The notes: a model not told the origin generated them from the sequence alone. A stretch of DNA of 64,000 bases from Nostoc carneum NIES-2107 (GCA_002368155.1 AP018180.1:6466908-6530907), one strand, 5' to 3'. Positions 27,563-35,988 are shown, counted from the first letter of the stretch. Numbers and translations: made by a program.

Positions 27563-27688
27563 TTTGAAAAAAGAATACGACAGATGGGTAGGGGCACGGC
27601 ATCCACAATCTTTTGGAATATATTATCTTACAGATGCCGTGCCCTTACAAAAAATTTATCTGTCGCAAACATTATTTGATTTGGTATT
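27555..27688. mobile_element. MITE-like foldback element with AATACCA ends
   Basis: About 134 bp with imperfect terminal inverted repeats of roughly 45 bases: AATACCA at the left end and TGGTATT at the right, CGACAGAT and ATCTGTCG further in, and a central hairpin TAGGGGCACGGCATC (27589-27603) against GATGCCGTGCCCTTA (27633-27647). It has no coding capacity. A related, more diverged element is at 38330-38438. This is characteristic of non-autonomous elements in Nostoc genomes. Confidence 0.75.
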
Positions 27689-27707
27689 ACGAATTACGAA
27701 CTACAAA

Positions 27708-28280
27708 TTACAGCTTACTTAAACTCCGATATTCCCAAGGATTAACAAACTTCGCATCGCCCCAAATCCCACGCTTTTGCTGCTGCGCTTCCGCTTCGGC
27801 TTGTTGTACTAAATCTTTACTCGGACATTTATTTAAATAAGGACGATACACCTTCGCCAGTCCTTCCCGCAGTAATACTTGCTGCACAAACGTACCATCT
27901 TTTAAGCGAACTTCCGCTACCTTTCTGCCATAGCGATCGCTATCGGTAATATTCAAAGTTACGCGATCGCCTCCTTGCTTAACTAACTGCTGTAAGCGTT
28001 CCTGCGCTTTCGCACCCCAGGTAAATTGATTGCGATCGCTGGCGCGTTTACTTTGCTTTTCCTTATTAGTATGTGGTACTTCTGGCGCATCCATGCAAGC
28101 AAAGCGGACGCTGAATTTGTTACCATTAGGGTCTTTCACGGTTAGAGTATCACCATCGCTGACACGCTCAACAGCATCCCCAGAGGGAGGGAAAAGGCGA
28201 TCGCATCCCATCAAACCCAAAATAATAATTCCTGCACATAGCCAAATTAGTGCTTGTTTATTTAACTTCCGCATTGTCAT
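27708..28280 (-). CDS. Thermonuclease-family (SNase-like) lipoprotein
   Basis: 190 residues. A hydrophobic signal (about 9-24) ends in the lipobox LGLMGC, so it is probably a lipid-anchored extracytoplasmic protein. The staphylococcal nuclease-like domain (about 35-180) has SDGDTLTV with the metal-binding Asp, RFACMDAPE with the family's RLxGIDAPE-type motif in altered form, DRYGRKVAEV with the catalytic-loop Arg, and REGLAKVYRPY. These suggest Ca-dependent nuclease activity on extracellular or periplasmic nucleic acid. Starts at 28280 and 28274 are both possible. It is monocistronic on the minus strand. Confidence 0.9.
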   Translation of the reverse strand: MTMRKLNKQALIWLCAGIIILGLMGCDRLFPPSGDAVERVSDGDTLTVKDPNGNKFSVRFACMDAPEVPHTNKEKQSKRASDRNQFTWGAKAQERLQQLVKQGGDRVTLNITDSDRYGRKVAEVRLKDGTFVQQVLLREGLAKVYRPYLNKCPSKDLVQQAEAEAQQQKRGIWGDAKFVNPWEYRSLSKL

Positions 28281-28340
28281 GCACCAAATTACCTTTGGAG
28301 GATGATACTAGCACTGCTGCGCGAAAGTCAAAACTTGTAG

Positions 28341-28360
28341 AGACGCGATTCATCGCGTCT
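28341..28360. repeat. GACGCGATT/ATCGCGTC palindrome, copy 3
   Basis: AGACGCGATT followed by CATCGCGTCT, identical to the other copies except for one base at the centre, preceded by GTAG. It is in the region upstream of the nuclease gene. Confidence 0.7.
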
Positions 28361-28428
28361 GTATTCAAAGGTTAACAGAACTTTGCACCCTCGCCTTTCC
28401 CCATTAGTGACGATTTTTGAACAAACTA

Positions 28429-28466
28429 AAACCCCCGAAACCATAGTGTGGACGGGGGTTTATTTT
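28429..28466 (-). terminator. Intrinsic terminator for the double-glycine-leader peptide gene
   Basis: A 9-bp stem, AAACCCCCG (28429-28437) with CGGGGGTTT (28453-28461), and a 15-base loop. It lies 80 bases downstream of the small peptide gene's stop codon. Read on the minus strand the stem is followed by TTTAG; on the plus strand by TATTTTT, so it may work in both directions. Confidence 0.65.
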
Positions 28467-28541
28467 TGATAATTGCACCTTGAATTTGTCCTTATTTAAC
28501 TACGAAGCAAGTTGTTTTTAGGCAATAGAAAACCTTATTTA

Positions 28542-28748
28542 TTAAGGGGTAGTCAGGCATAAAGTGCCACTCAGGACTCTAAAACCAGTACCACCACTGC
28601 CACTACCACCTGGTGGTGGTGGTAGTGGATCTCCCCAGCCACCTAGCACTATTTCCAGTTCTGAGTCGCTTAATTCAGTCAAGTGTGATAACTGCATAAT
28701 TGTGTTATCTTTTTGATGCTTGATAGAAGTATCTTTTTTGGTTTTCAT
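28542..28748 (-). CDS. Double-glycine-leader peptide, bacteriocin/RiPP-like precursor
   Basis: A 68-residue secreted-peptide precursor candidate. The leader ends in LTELSDSELEIVLGG (residues 23-37), a near-perfect match to the double-glycine consensus LSxxELxxIxGG cleaved by C39-peptidase ABC transporters. Cleavage after G37 would release a 31-residue core starting WGDPLPPPPGGSGSGGTG, with one Cys (C64). AGGAGA and GGGA precede the ATG at 28748; an internal ATG (residue 18) is also possible. It has its own terminator. No peptidase-transporter, modifying enzyme or immunity gene lies beside it, so export would depend on a transporter elsewhere. The Pro/Gly-rich core resembles linker-like cyanobacterial peptides rather than a pore former. 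Function is inferred. Confidence 0.65.
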   Translation of the reverse strand: MKTKKDTSIKHQKDNTIMQLSHLTELSDSELEIVLGGWGDPLPPPPGGSGSGGTGFRVLSGTLCLTTP

Positions 28749-28954
28749 TTCCCGGATTTCTCCTGAGTTTTCAACTAGTGTAGTTATAAAATTAACTCTT
28801 ATTAATAAAGATTGGAAAGTGCTATTTCAATTATTATGAGAAACTTTATGCAAAAGAAGTGTGGTTTAAAGATGTCAATATTCAATAGTAATTCTACTGA
28901 AAAATCTTATAAAGAATCATAAACTAGCTTAGGTGTTAGAGACTCAATATTTGT

Positions 28955-29060
28955 CGGTTAAGGGGAAAAGGGTAAGGGTTAAAGGGGCAAGAAAAAACCT
29001 TTAACCCTTGCCCTTTCACCTTTTCCCCAAACCAAATTCTGAGTTGAAAATCCTTAACCG
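28955..29060. mobile_element. MITE-like foldback element, copy 2
   Basis: Perfect 9-base terminal inverted repeats CGGTTAAGG (28955-28963) and CCTTAACCG (29052-29060). Inside are GGGTAAGGGTTAAAGG and CCTTTAACCCTTGCCC, which pair into a long stem, then CCTTTTCCCC, ACCAAATTCTGAGTTG and the right end. Copies 1 (18059) and 3 (36756) share the ends. Non-coding, about 106 bp. Confidence 0.8.
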
Positions 29061-29143
29061 AGGTATTGCGTTCCGAAATTATCTGATAATGAACTTTGAG
29101 CAACCTTGTTTGCAGGGAATCAGGAAATCTACAGTGAGTCAAT

Positions 29144-30124
29144 ATGCACATTAACCAGGAATTATCACTCCCAACAATGGGTTGTGGAACTTGGGCATGG
29201 GGAAATCAGCTGCTTTGGGGATACGATCAAAGTATGGATGAGCAGTTGCAAGCCGTTTTTAACCTTTGTGTCAGCAACGGTGTCACTTTATTTGATACAG
29301 GCGATTCTTACGGAACTGGTAAACTCAAGGGACGCAGTGAGATACTGCTAGGCAAATTTGCTCGAGAATATCAGGGTATCAACGCCGAAAAAATTTGCAT
29401 TGCTACCAAGCTGGCTGCTTACCCCTGGAGATGGACGCGTCAGTCAATGGTACAAGCTGGCAAAGCTTCTGCTCAAAGGCTAGGAAGAAATGTAGACTTA
29501 GTTCAGATGCATTGGTCTACCGCCAACTATGCACCTTGGCAAGAAGAAAGGCTTTTAGATGGACTAGGTGACCTTTATGAGCAAGGATTAGTCAAAGCTG
29601 TGGGATTATCCAATTACGGGCCTAACCGTCTGCAACGCGTGCATCAAAAATTTACCGAACGAGGAGTTGCGATCGCAACTCTGCAAGTTCAATACTCGCT
29701 ACTCTCCACATATCCTGTAACGCAACTACAACTGAAGCAAGTTTGTGATGATTTGGGCATTAAATTAATTGCCTATAGTCCTTTAGGATTGGGTTTATTA
29801 ACAGGAAAATATTCCAAAACAGGCCCTTTTCCTAAAGGTATTCGTGGTTTATTATTCAGACAATTATTACCAGGAATTGACCCGCTTTTAGCTTGTTTAA
29901 AAGAAGTGGCAGAGTCAAGAAATAAAACAATGTCACAAGTAGCAATTAACTGGTGTATTAGCAAAGGAACTATCCCCATTCCTGGCGCAAAGAATCTCCA
30001 ACAAGCGCAAGAGAATATTGGTGCTTTAGGTTGGCTGTTAGACTCTGGCGAGATAGCTGCACTCGATCAAGCTGCGGCTAAATCAGATAAAAAAATGGTG
30101 CAAAATATTTTTCAGACGACGTAA
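29144..30124 (+). CDS. Aldo/keto reductase
   Basis: A 326-residue NADPH-dependent oxidoreductase with a TIM barrel. It has the N-terminal GCGTWAWGN, the catalytic-Asp motif LFDTGDSYG with the following Tyr, a Lys in CIATKLAAYPW, and the His in LVQMHWS; the cofactor site appears in PIPGAKNLQQAQENIG. Length is typical. The family reduces aldehydes and ketones, and the plant/cyanobacterial group is thought to act on sugar-derived or lipid-peroxide aldehydes. It is divergent from the small peptide gene, with a MITE-like element between them. No operon partner. Substrate unknown. Confidence 0.92.
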   Translation: MHINQELSLPTMGCGTWAWGNQLLWGYDQSMDEQLQAVFNLCVSNGVTLFDTGDSYGTGKLKGRSEILLGKFAREYQGINAEKICIATKLAAYPWRWTRQSMVQAGKASAQRLGRNVDLVQMHWSTANYAPWQEERLLDGLGDLYEQGLVKAVGLSNYGPNRLQRVHQKFTERGVAIATLQVQYSLLSTYPVTQLQLKQVCDDLGIKLIAYSPLGLGLLTGKYSKTGPFPKGIRGLLFRQLLPGIDPLLACLKEVAESRNKTMSQVAINWCISKGTIPIPGAKNLQQAQENIGALGWLLDSGEIAALDQAAAKSDKKMVQNIFQTT

Positions 30125-30182
30125 TGGGGATTGGGGATTAGGGACTGGGGACTGGGGATTAGGTAATGGGTAATGGGTAATG
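30125..30182. repeat. GGGGATT/GGGTAAT heptamer repeats
   Basis: GGGGATTGGGGATTAGGGACT and GGTAATGGGTAATGGG units start directly at the stop codon of the aldo/keto reductase gene. CTTTTGAC-type units and ATTACGA units follow up to 30275, overlapping the end of the next gene. Confidence 0.7.
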
Positions 30183-30257
30183 GGAAGAGAGAATAATCTA
30201 TAAACTTGGACTTTTGACTTTTCACTCTTGACTCTTAATTTAATTACGAATTACGAA

Positions 30258-31610
30258 TTACGAATTACGAATTCCCTTAAACCTTTCTTGTGCTGCTTTA
30301 AAAGCTTCTTGCATGACAGATTGAATCTTCTTTGGATCGGGTTTTTTTCCACCCATCAAGTCACCAAAGTAGACACAGGCTGTTTCGCCAAGTGACCAAG
30401 TGTAAGCAGCAGCCCAGGATGCAGCAATCACGCTACCGAAACCGGGGATAAATTTAATCAGTTCTCTGGCTATGGCTTGGGCGAGAAAACCACCTGCGAT
30501 CGCACTGACAACTCCCCCTGCTTGGGATGGGGTTAAAGTCTGACCGTATAAGTTACCCAGGGCAGTTACCATAGATACTTGTAACGCAGTCAGTACGGGC
30601 ATAGTTGCAAACGGCAATGGTACGGCTGCGAGGGTTGCTGCCATAATTGCAAAGGGTAAAATGTAACGCCGTCCTGTATCGCGGTAGAGATTGCCTAGTT
30701 GCTTACCAGCCTCTTCTCGATCTAATAATTGATAAATTGCTTTGGCTTCAGCTTCGGGAAGTAGTTCGGCTAAGTTATCTCGCAATGCTTCTAAGCCATA
30801 GAATACCGGGTTGTAACCGTCTTCTTCTAAAGTAAAGTCAATGAGGACAGAGCGATCGCACACCTTGGCAAAATCCTCTTGAATTGCTTCAAAGGCGCGA
30901 TTAATTTCCTCATAGTTTGGCGGGTAATGTGGATGATCAGCGATTTCCGGCGGATAAACCTCATGCAAACAAGTCACCGCCAACAAACAAGGAATATCTG
31001 GATACTGCTGACGTAAATCTTGGGCAATTTGACGTAATGTATCCGTAGCAAAATCGTTAATTTTCACCGTCAGAATCAAAACTCTGGCGCTGCGGCTGGA
31101 TTGTTCTAAATCGCCAATCAATTCGCGAATAATTGCCTGAGTATCTTGTTTGACATCTCCCAAACCTACCGTATCCGTGAAAATTAGCAATGGTAAGTCA
31201 TCGGAAGGATAGGCGTAACGCTCAGTATGTTGGGTGTGGGGGCGAAATCCTTGCCCAACGATTTCCGCAGAAACCCCTGTCAATCCCCGCACAATCGAAC
31301 TTTTCCCCGCTTGGGGTTTACCAATTAACAAAGCTTCTGTAGTTGGTAGTTCGGCTCGAACTGTCTCTAAAATTTCCGCAATCTGGGTTTCGCTGACACT
31401 AAACCATTGCACAACCTTCTGTGCTAAATCATCTACGGGTACTAGTTTGTCTAGGCGTGGTGTCGCTTTGCGCCAAACATTAGCAATCCGGTTTTTCCAA
31501 GAATCATCAGCAGGTTGCACCGAGGGTAGATTTTGCGACTCTGTGCTATTGCTTTCACTTAACTGCTGAGAATCTGCTGACAATGAATCAGCATCACGTT
31601 GCTCAGTCAT
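30258..31610 (-). CDS. GTPase with DUF697-type C-terminal membrane domain
   Basis: 450 residues from the ATG at 31610 (an upstream TTG is less likely). A disordered, acidic N-terminus (1-37) is followed by a G domain: P-loop GKPQAGKSS (about 97-105), G3 DTVGLGD (about 146-152) and a degenerate G4 (VTCLHE in place of NKxD). The C-terminal 140 residues contain Ala/Gly-rich hydrophobic helices (LPFAIMAATLAAVPLPFA, VVSAIAGGFLAQAIA) resembling DUF697, which is attached to the membrane. Related proteins (YcjF/Era-like) are linked to envelope or stress responses. The missing NKxD raises doubt about guanine specificity. It is monocistronic, on the opposite strand to the aldo/keto reductase gene. Confidence 0.83.
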   Translation of the reverse strand: MTEQRDADSLSADSQQLSESNSTESQNLPSVQPADDSWKNRIANVWRKATPRLDKLVPVDDLAQKVVQWFSVSETQIAEILETVRAELPTTEALLIGKPQAGKSSIVRGLTGVSAEIVGQGFRPHTQHTERYAYPSDDLPLLIFTDTVGLGDVKQDTQAIIRELIGDLEQSSRSARVLILTVKINDFATDTLRQIAQDLRQQYPDIPCLLAVTCLHEVYPPEIADHPHYPPNYEEINRAFEAIQEDFAKVCDRSVLIDFTLEEDGYNPVFYGLEALRDNLAELLPEAEAKAIYQLLDREEAGKQLGNLYRDTGRRYILPFAIMAATLAAVPLPFATMPVLTALQVSMVTALGNLYGQTLTPSQAGGVVSAIAGGFLAQAIARELIKFIPGFGSVIAASWAAAYTWSLGETACVYFGDLMGGKKPDPKKIQSVMQEAFKAAQERFKGIRNS

Positions 31611-31742
31611 TGGTATCAAAACGGCAGATAGATGCCAAACTAAATCCTGTCTATTATTTTAGGATGCGCTGTAGTTGGTTGCTATTGTCAATGGTCATAT
31701 TTGCCCTAGAACCATTGGTATGCAAGAGGTTTTGATTTTGTG

Positions 31743-32033
31743 TTAAAATTCTTCGTCTAACTCGCTAAGTACATCTGCTAAATCTCTTGCTCCATGAAAT
31801 ACCCGCAGGCTCTCAACAGTTGTATCTTGAATACGATAGAAAATTAGATAATCCTTAAAATCTTTGATGCGCCATTGTCTGATTTCACCCAATCTTGACA
31901 CCACCAACTGTGTTAATTTTCCCATACCAGGGGTTTTTACCAACTGTTCAAAAGTTACTTCCGCAGCATTTAAAAATTTAACAGATACATCAGCATTACC
32001 ATTGACCAATATATAATTTGCCAACTGTCGCAA
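31743..32033 (-). CDS. ParE/RelE-superfamily toxin, start codon apparently lost
   Basis: A plasmid-stabilisation-type toxin paired with the ParD-like gene just upstream. The conserved C-terminal half is clear: QWRIKDFKDYLIFYRIQD and VFHGARDLADVL, as in the ParE family. The first usable start is TTG at 32033, but homologous-looking sequence continues upstream in frame (NSRLIVKDRATQDLRQ) to an ATA codon at 32075-32073, exactly where an ATG would be expected, 17 bases after the antitoxin stop. An in-frame TAA lies a few codons further upstream. Either ATA is used inefficiently, the TTG start makes a shortened toxin, or the toxin is inactive. Full-length protein would be about 110 residues. Confidence 0.75.
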   Translation of the reverse strand: MRQLANYILVNGNADVSVKFLNAAEVTFEQLVKTPGMGKLTQLVVSRLGEIRQWRIKDFKDYLIFYRIQDTTVESLRVFHGARDLADVLSELDEEF

Positions 32034-32091
32034 ATCTTGCGTTGCCCGATCTTTGACAATTAACCGAGAGTTTATGCGTCGTTCGGATTAT

Positions 32092-32337
32092 CTATACTGT
32101 ACTGTTCTCACCTAAAACAGTAGAACGCAAATTTTGCCAATATTCCGGCGTTACTTCCTGTCCTTGAGAATCAATACCTGCAAGTAAAAGATCTGCCAGT
32201 TTTGCTTGTGCCTTGCGTTTTTGGTCTTGCTGCACTAAATCTAAAAAATATTCGCCAATGCTGTTATAAGCACCTGTCATTACTTGTGCCTCAAGATAAA
32301 CGCGCACCTCATCAGGTATATCAATGTTGATATTCAT
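32092..32337 (-). CDS. ParD-like antitoxin
   Basis: An 81-residue protein that begins MNINIDIPDEVRVYLEAQV, a ribbon-helix-helix-type DNA-binding N-terminus like ParD/CopG antitoxins. A helical C-terminal half (QDQKRKAQAKLADLLL and TPEYWQNLRSTVLG) would wrap the toxin. It precedes the ParE-like gene on the same strand with a 58-base gap to the annotated toxin start, or 17 bases to the probable ancestral start. Antitoxins of this type normally repress their own operon. Family assignment is by layout and composition. Confidence 0.82.
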   Translation of the reverse strand: MNINIDIPDEVRVYLEAQVMTGAYNSIGEYFLDLVQQDQKRKAQAKLADLLLAGIDSQGQEVTPEYWQNLRSTVLGENSTV

Positions 32338-32420
32338 TGGGCTTCAAGCATAACTAATTGCTAATATTTTAACTTACAGGTTTAAGAATTAAGTTCCAGT
32401 TTCTTACCTCTAACTTAAAA

Positions 32421-32559
32421 ATGGGCATGGGGAATGGGGAATGGGTAATTGGTAATGGGTAATGGGTAATTGGTAATTGGTAATGGGTAATTGGATTTTC
32501 TCCCTCATCCCCCTCATCCCCCTCATCTCCCCTTGCTCCCTGCTCCCTACCCCCTTGTC
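32421..32559. repeat. Large heptamer foldback repeat block
   Basis: The left half has GGGCATGGGGAATGGGG and many TTGGTAA/TGGGTAA units. The right half has CTCCCTCATCCCC units repeated three times, then CTTGCTCCCTGCTCCC. G-rich and C-rich halves face each other as in the in-gene copies. It lies between the antitoxin gene and the end of the CHAT gene. Confidence 0.75.
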
Positions 32560-32565
32560 TCATCC

Positions 32566-35169
32566 CTAAAGCCAGTTCCCAACTAAAATATACGGTGCCC
32601 AGTAAACTGGATGCTCGTATAGCGGATCTTTTAAAAGGGCTAGTTGAGAACGACGTAATGCTTCAGCTTTACCTTCTTGGCTGTTACTTAAGTATTTGTA
32701 AAAATAACGCATTAAATTGGCTGTCGCCTCATCGTTAACAGCCCATAATGTTGCTAAAGTGCTGTTAGCTCCGGCTCTAACGGCTATTCCTGCTAAACCT
32801 AAAGCTGCACGCTTATCGCCTGTTGCGGTTTCACAAGCACTGAGAACCAAAAGTTCTACAGATTCCCGCTTTTTCTGTTCGGGTATCTGGAGTAAATTAT
32901 CTAATTCATTAATTCTGATTTGTTCATCCCACGCCAAAATAAAGGTTTCTATTGCCTTTGAGCTAAATTTACCGTGGGTGGCAATATGAACGATGGGAAA
33001 GAAAGAAGATTTTAAGTAGGTTTTGAGATTTTTGCTGGTAAAGTCCTCATTTAACAGCACTGTGCTGGGTACTTCCGATTTGATTTTCTTTAATTCTTCT
33101 TCTACATACTCTAAGGGAGAAAAGCCTTGCCTAGCTTCAGTTAACCCAGCACCCAATACTTTAAAGTTGCGCTGTAGCAAGCGCTTAGGAGGTAGTAACT
33201 GTAAACTGGGTGTCAAAGCAACACTGTATTTTTCAATGACAAATTGCTTCCCGTCGTGCAAAGCAGCTAAGGGAATATTTCGGAAAACACCATCTGGAAC
33301 AAAAACTAAAGTTTTAATACCACTTTTGACTAGTTCGGCTTCTACCGGACGAATCAACCAATCATAAATTTGTTTAGATAATGGCAGAAAGTCTTGTTTG
33401 GAACGAATTACTAATTTTTTCCGCAGTTTTTCTACAATAGTTTCCAGCTGCTCTTCCGGCAAAACAGTGACATAGTGTTGCAATGGTTGTTTTGGCAAGC
33501 TGAGAATCACTTCTAATCTATCTGCCAAAATAATTGGATAGATGATTGCAGCTTGGGGATCTAACTGATCGATTTGAGCGTATTTTTTATCTAAACAAGC
33601 TTCGCGGAGAAAGTCATCGAGTTCTGCTAACTGTAAAGACTCAATCACTTGACGCGCTTGAATGAGAGCTTTTTGGCTAGGTTGAGAGTTTCCTGGTTTG
33701 AGAAGTAAGCTGACTAGTTCTCGGTAGACTGGCTCTACACTTTCCCGAAAACTAAATTGCACATCTGGATCAATTGCGACTAAGTCGCTTCTCAAGGATT
33801 GGAGTGTATTTACAGCTTGAGTGTAAGCTGCAATCGTTCCAGTTTCATCTCCCTGTTGTTTCAAAAGTCGTCCTAATTGCCATTGCCAACGATAGGCAAT
33901 TTCTGATGTATTAATAGCTTGTGCGAGTACAAGTGCTTGCTGGGTAAGTTCTTGAGCAATCCCCCATTGCTTTGTATATTCATAAAGCCTACCCAGTTTA
34001 CCTAATGCGTAAGCTTCTGCTTGTTTATCTCCCAAAGTTTTTGCTTGTTGCAGATTATTCGCTAGCAATTTACCAATGCTTTCCATTGTGGGAGCATCTG
34101 GAATATTTGCCTGTTGGAGGCGAATTAAACTTTGAACTAAGTTCAGTTGAGCATAAATCGACGCACGACTGGGAGGTAAATTAGCTAGTTGCGGTTGAAT
34201 TTGACTCCAGAGAGTTTGTGCCAAAGTCCATTTTTTCTGCTCAATGAAAATGCTCAGTTGATTCAATTGCGATCGCATTTTGAGAATTGGTGAGGGTGCG
34301 ATCGCAGTCGCCTGTTGATAAAACGCTAAAGCTGAGTCAGCATCTTGGTTTGCCCGAGCCACATTTCCCAAGTCGATGAACGCCGCACTAATATCTAAAG
34401 GAGACTGTAATTTTTGTGCGATCGCTAAACTTTGTTGTAAAACCTGCTGTGCTTGTGTCAAATTCCCGACTAAACGTAAGCTAGAACCCAAGCTGCGTAA
34501 TCCAGCAGTTTTGATTGCAGAATCAGGTTGTTTTTGGAGGATGTCGTTTACCTGAATCAGGGTAGATAAGGCGCGACGATATAAGCCTAAAGTCTTTAAA
34601 GCCTGAGATTGGTTAATTAAACTCCGAATTACTCCTATCTCATTATCTGCCTTAGTATAGGTAGCAGTTGCTTGTTGCCAAATTGCTAGCGCCGTTTCTG
34701 ACTTCCCAATGGCTAACTCTAAACTGCCTTGAGTGTTTAAAGCTTGCGCGAGGACATTTAACTTTTCTTTAGTGCGATCGCTTTTTGTATCTAACAATTT
34801 TAGGCTACTAGAAATTGCTTGCTTAGCTTCCAACCACTGCCCTAATTGTTGATAACTCAATGACAGATTATTAAGAACTCTAGCTTGGTTTAGCTCATCC
34901 TTTTGCGCCTGATAAGTTTGTAAAACCTGCTGCCAAATTTTGATAGCTTCTCCAAACTGCCCAGCTTCGTAATATTGTCTACCTTGTTGTTCTTGTTGTG
35001 CTGCATTTGATATTTTTTGCCCTATCAATGGCTGTGAATAATTATGAGCAGCAACAGGTAATAGAGTTAAAAATAGCCCTAACAATATACAGAGGATAAT
35101 GACAATTACACGAGCCTGGATTTTTTTCCAGTATTTACGATTAAGCAATAAAAATATATTAATGTGCAT
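32566..35169 (-). CDS. TPR-repeat protein with C-terminal CHAT protease domain
   Basis: 867 residues. An N-terminal hydrophobic segment (about 15-40) suggests secretion or a membrane anchor. Residues about 55-470 are tetratricopeptide repeats (for example ALNTQGSLELAIGKSETAL). The CHAT caspase-like domain (about 590-867) carries the probable catalytic His in HIATHGKF (H732) and Cys in LVLSACETATGD (C779). CHAT is a clan-CD peptidase fold; TPR-CHAT proteins are abundant in filamentous cyanobacteria and, in other bacteria, include the Csx29/TPR-CHAT CRISPR effector and defence proteins. No CRISPR array or cas gene is present here, so that link is excluded locally. Both catalytic residues being present argues for an active enzyme. 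Trigger and substrate are unknown. Confidence 0.9.
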   Translation of the reverse strand: MHINIFLLLNRKYWKKIQARVIVIILCILLGLFLTLLPVAAHNYSQPLIGQKISNAAQQEQQGRQYYEAGQFGEAIKIWQQVLQTYQAQKDELNQARVLNNLSLSYQQLGQWLEAKQAISSSLKLLDTKSDRTKEKLNVLAQALNTQGSLELAIGKSETALAIWQQATATYTKADNEIGVIRSLINQSQALKTLGLYRRALSTLIQVNDILQKQPDSAIKTAGLRSLGSSLRLVGNLTQAQQVLQQSLAIAQKLQSPLDISAAFIDLGNVARANQDADSALAFYQQATAIAPSPILKMRSQLNQLSIFIEQKKWTLAQTLWSQIQPQLANLPPSRASIYAQLNLVQSLIRLQQANIPDAPTMESIGKLLANNLQQAKTLGDKQAEAYALGKLGRLYEYTKQWGIAQELTQQALVLAQAINTSEIAYRWQWQLGRLLKQQGDETGTIAAYTQAVNTLQSLRSDLVAIDPDVQFSFRESVEPVYRELVSLLLKPGNSQPSQKALIQARQVIESLQLAELDDFLREACLDKKYAQIDQLDPQAAIIYPIILADRLEVILSLPKQPLQHYVTVLPEEQLETIVEKLRKKLVIRSKQDFLPLSKQIYDWLIRPVEAELVKSGIKTLVFVPDGVFRNIPLAALHDGKQFVIEKYSVALTPSLQLLPPKRLLQRNFKVLGAGLTEARQGFSPLEYVEEELKKIKSEVPSTVLLNEDFTSKNLKTYLKSSFFPIVHIATHGKFSSKAIETFILAWDEQIRINELDNLLQIPEQKKRESVELLVLSACETATGDKRAALGLAGIAVRAGANSTLATLWAVNDEATANLMRYFYKYLSNSQEGKAEALRRSQLALLKDPLYEHPVYWAPYILVGNWL

Positions 35170-35436
35170 AAATTTGCCCTGATGACTTTAGCCTTTCATA
35201 AGCACATTTTTGGCTTACTAAGCTAAACCACGTCTATTTTGCATATTTAAGATATCTATTAAGCTGTGATATTAGACATCTAATCAGCCAAAATTATGCA
35301 ATTTAAATGTAGAAAAGCTTAATCAATTATCAAAATTCTTGCAATCAAAATTCAAAAAATAGCTATATATCACTGATATTTAGGGGCACAAAACCTTGCA
35401 CCCCTACTCATCTATTTACCGCATTCTTTGATTTTT
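35170..35436. other. AT-rich intergenic region with small inverted repeat
   Basis: No gene. GGGGCACAAAACCTTGCACCCC near 35382-35403 forms a short GGGGCA/TGCACCCC hairpin, related to the GGGCACGGC hairpin of the foldback element at 27555. The rest is low-complexity AT sequence that should include the CHAT gene's promoter. Confidence 0.45.
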
Positions 35437-35988
35437 TTATCCTCTTTGATTATGCGGATGTTTTTCCCAATCAAAGATTTCATTATCTAAACCAGCTGGT
35501 TTACGCCAGGTAATCTTGCCTCGCAATGTATTCATTAATGTTTTTTCAACTACATCAGCCAAGTTATCCCAAGATAAATTTGGCTCTTGAAGCAAGACTT
35601 GCAGTGCTTGCAAAGTAGCCTGTGCTGAATTTTCTTCTTGAAAATCTAGAAAATCATCTGCACGTAGAGGATCTTGTTGTACAGCGATAATTCCCTGACG
35701 TACAGCCGTGGTAATTTTCTGATGAAATTCTGTTTTACCGCGATGTAATTGCCTTTGCCAACCTCTTTTGCTGGTGGCATAAAATGCAGGCAAACGATTT
35801 AATGCGTAAGCTGTCACCTCAGATGGGTTGATATATCTAGCAGTTTTAGCAGGTAAAGCTTGAATTTGAGTCTCAACCTCTGCTACCACTAGCACTTCCA
35901 TCACATTGCGTGAGTTTTTGATAAAAATATGTTGTTTAGATGGCTGAATTGACGGATCAATTGCAGAATCATCAAAGAAACTCCTCAT
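35437..35988 (-). CDS. ComFB-domain protein, possible c-di-GMP receptor
   Basis: 183 residues from the ATG at 35988 (an upstream TTG is less likely). Residues about 30-110 match the ComFB domain: NVMEVLVVAEVETQIQALP, KTARYINPSEVTAYALNRLP and YATSKRGWQRQL. A helical C-terminal extension follows (ATLQALQVLLQEPNL and TLRGKITWR). ComFB was named from the Bacillus competence operon. In cyanobacteria ComFB-type proteins have been reported as cyclic-di-GMP receptors controlling cell size or motility, so a signalling role is plausible. It is monocistronic, with no com genes nearby. Confidence 0.87.
   Translation of the reverse strand: MRSFFDDSAIDPSIQPSKQHIFIKNSRNVMEVLVVAEVETQIQALPAKTARYINPSEVTAYALNRLPAFYATSKRGWQRQLHRGKTEFHQKITTAVRQGIIAVQQDPLRADDFLDFQEENSAQATLQALQVLLQEPNLSWDNLADVVEKTLMNTLRGKITWRKPAGLDNEIFDWEKHPHNQRG

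Noticed and set aside
30647-30835. Short plus-strand frames opposite the GTPase, CHAT, Hsp70 and other genes
   Set aside because: They mirror strongly coding sequence on the other strand and lack motifs; treated as shadows.
32369-32563. 64-codon minus-strand frame with GDEGDEGDEG
   Set aside because: The translation comes directly from the heptamer repeat block; it is not a gene.
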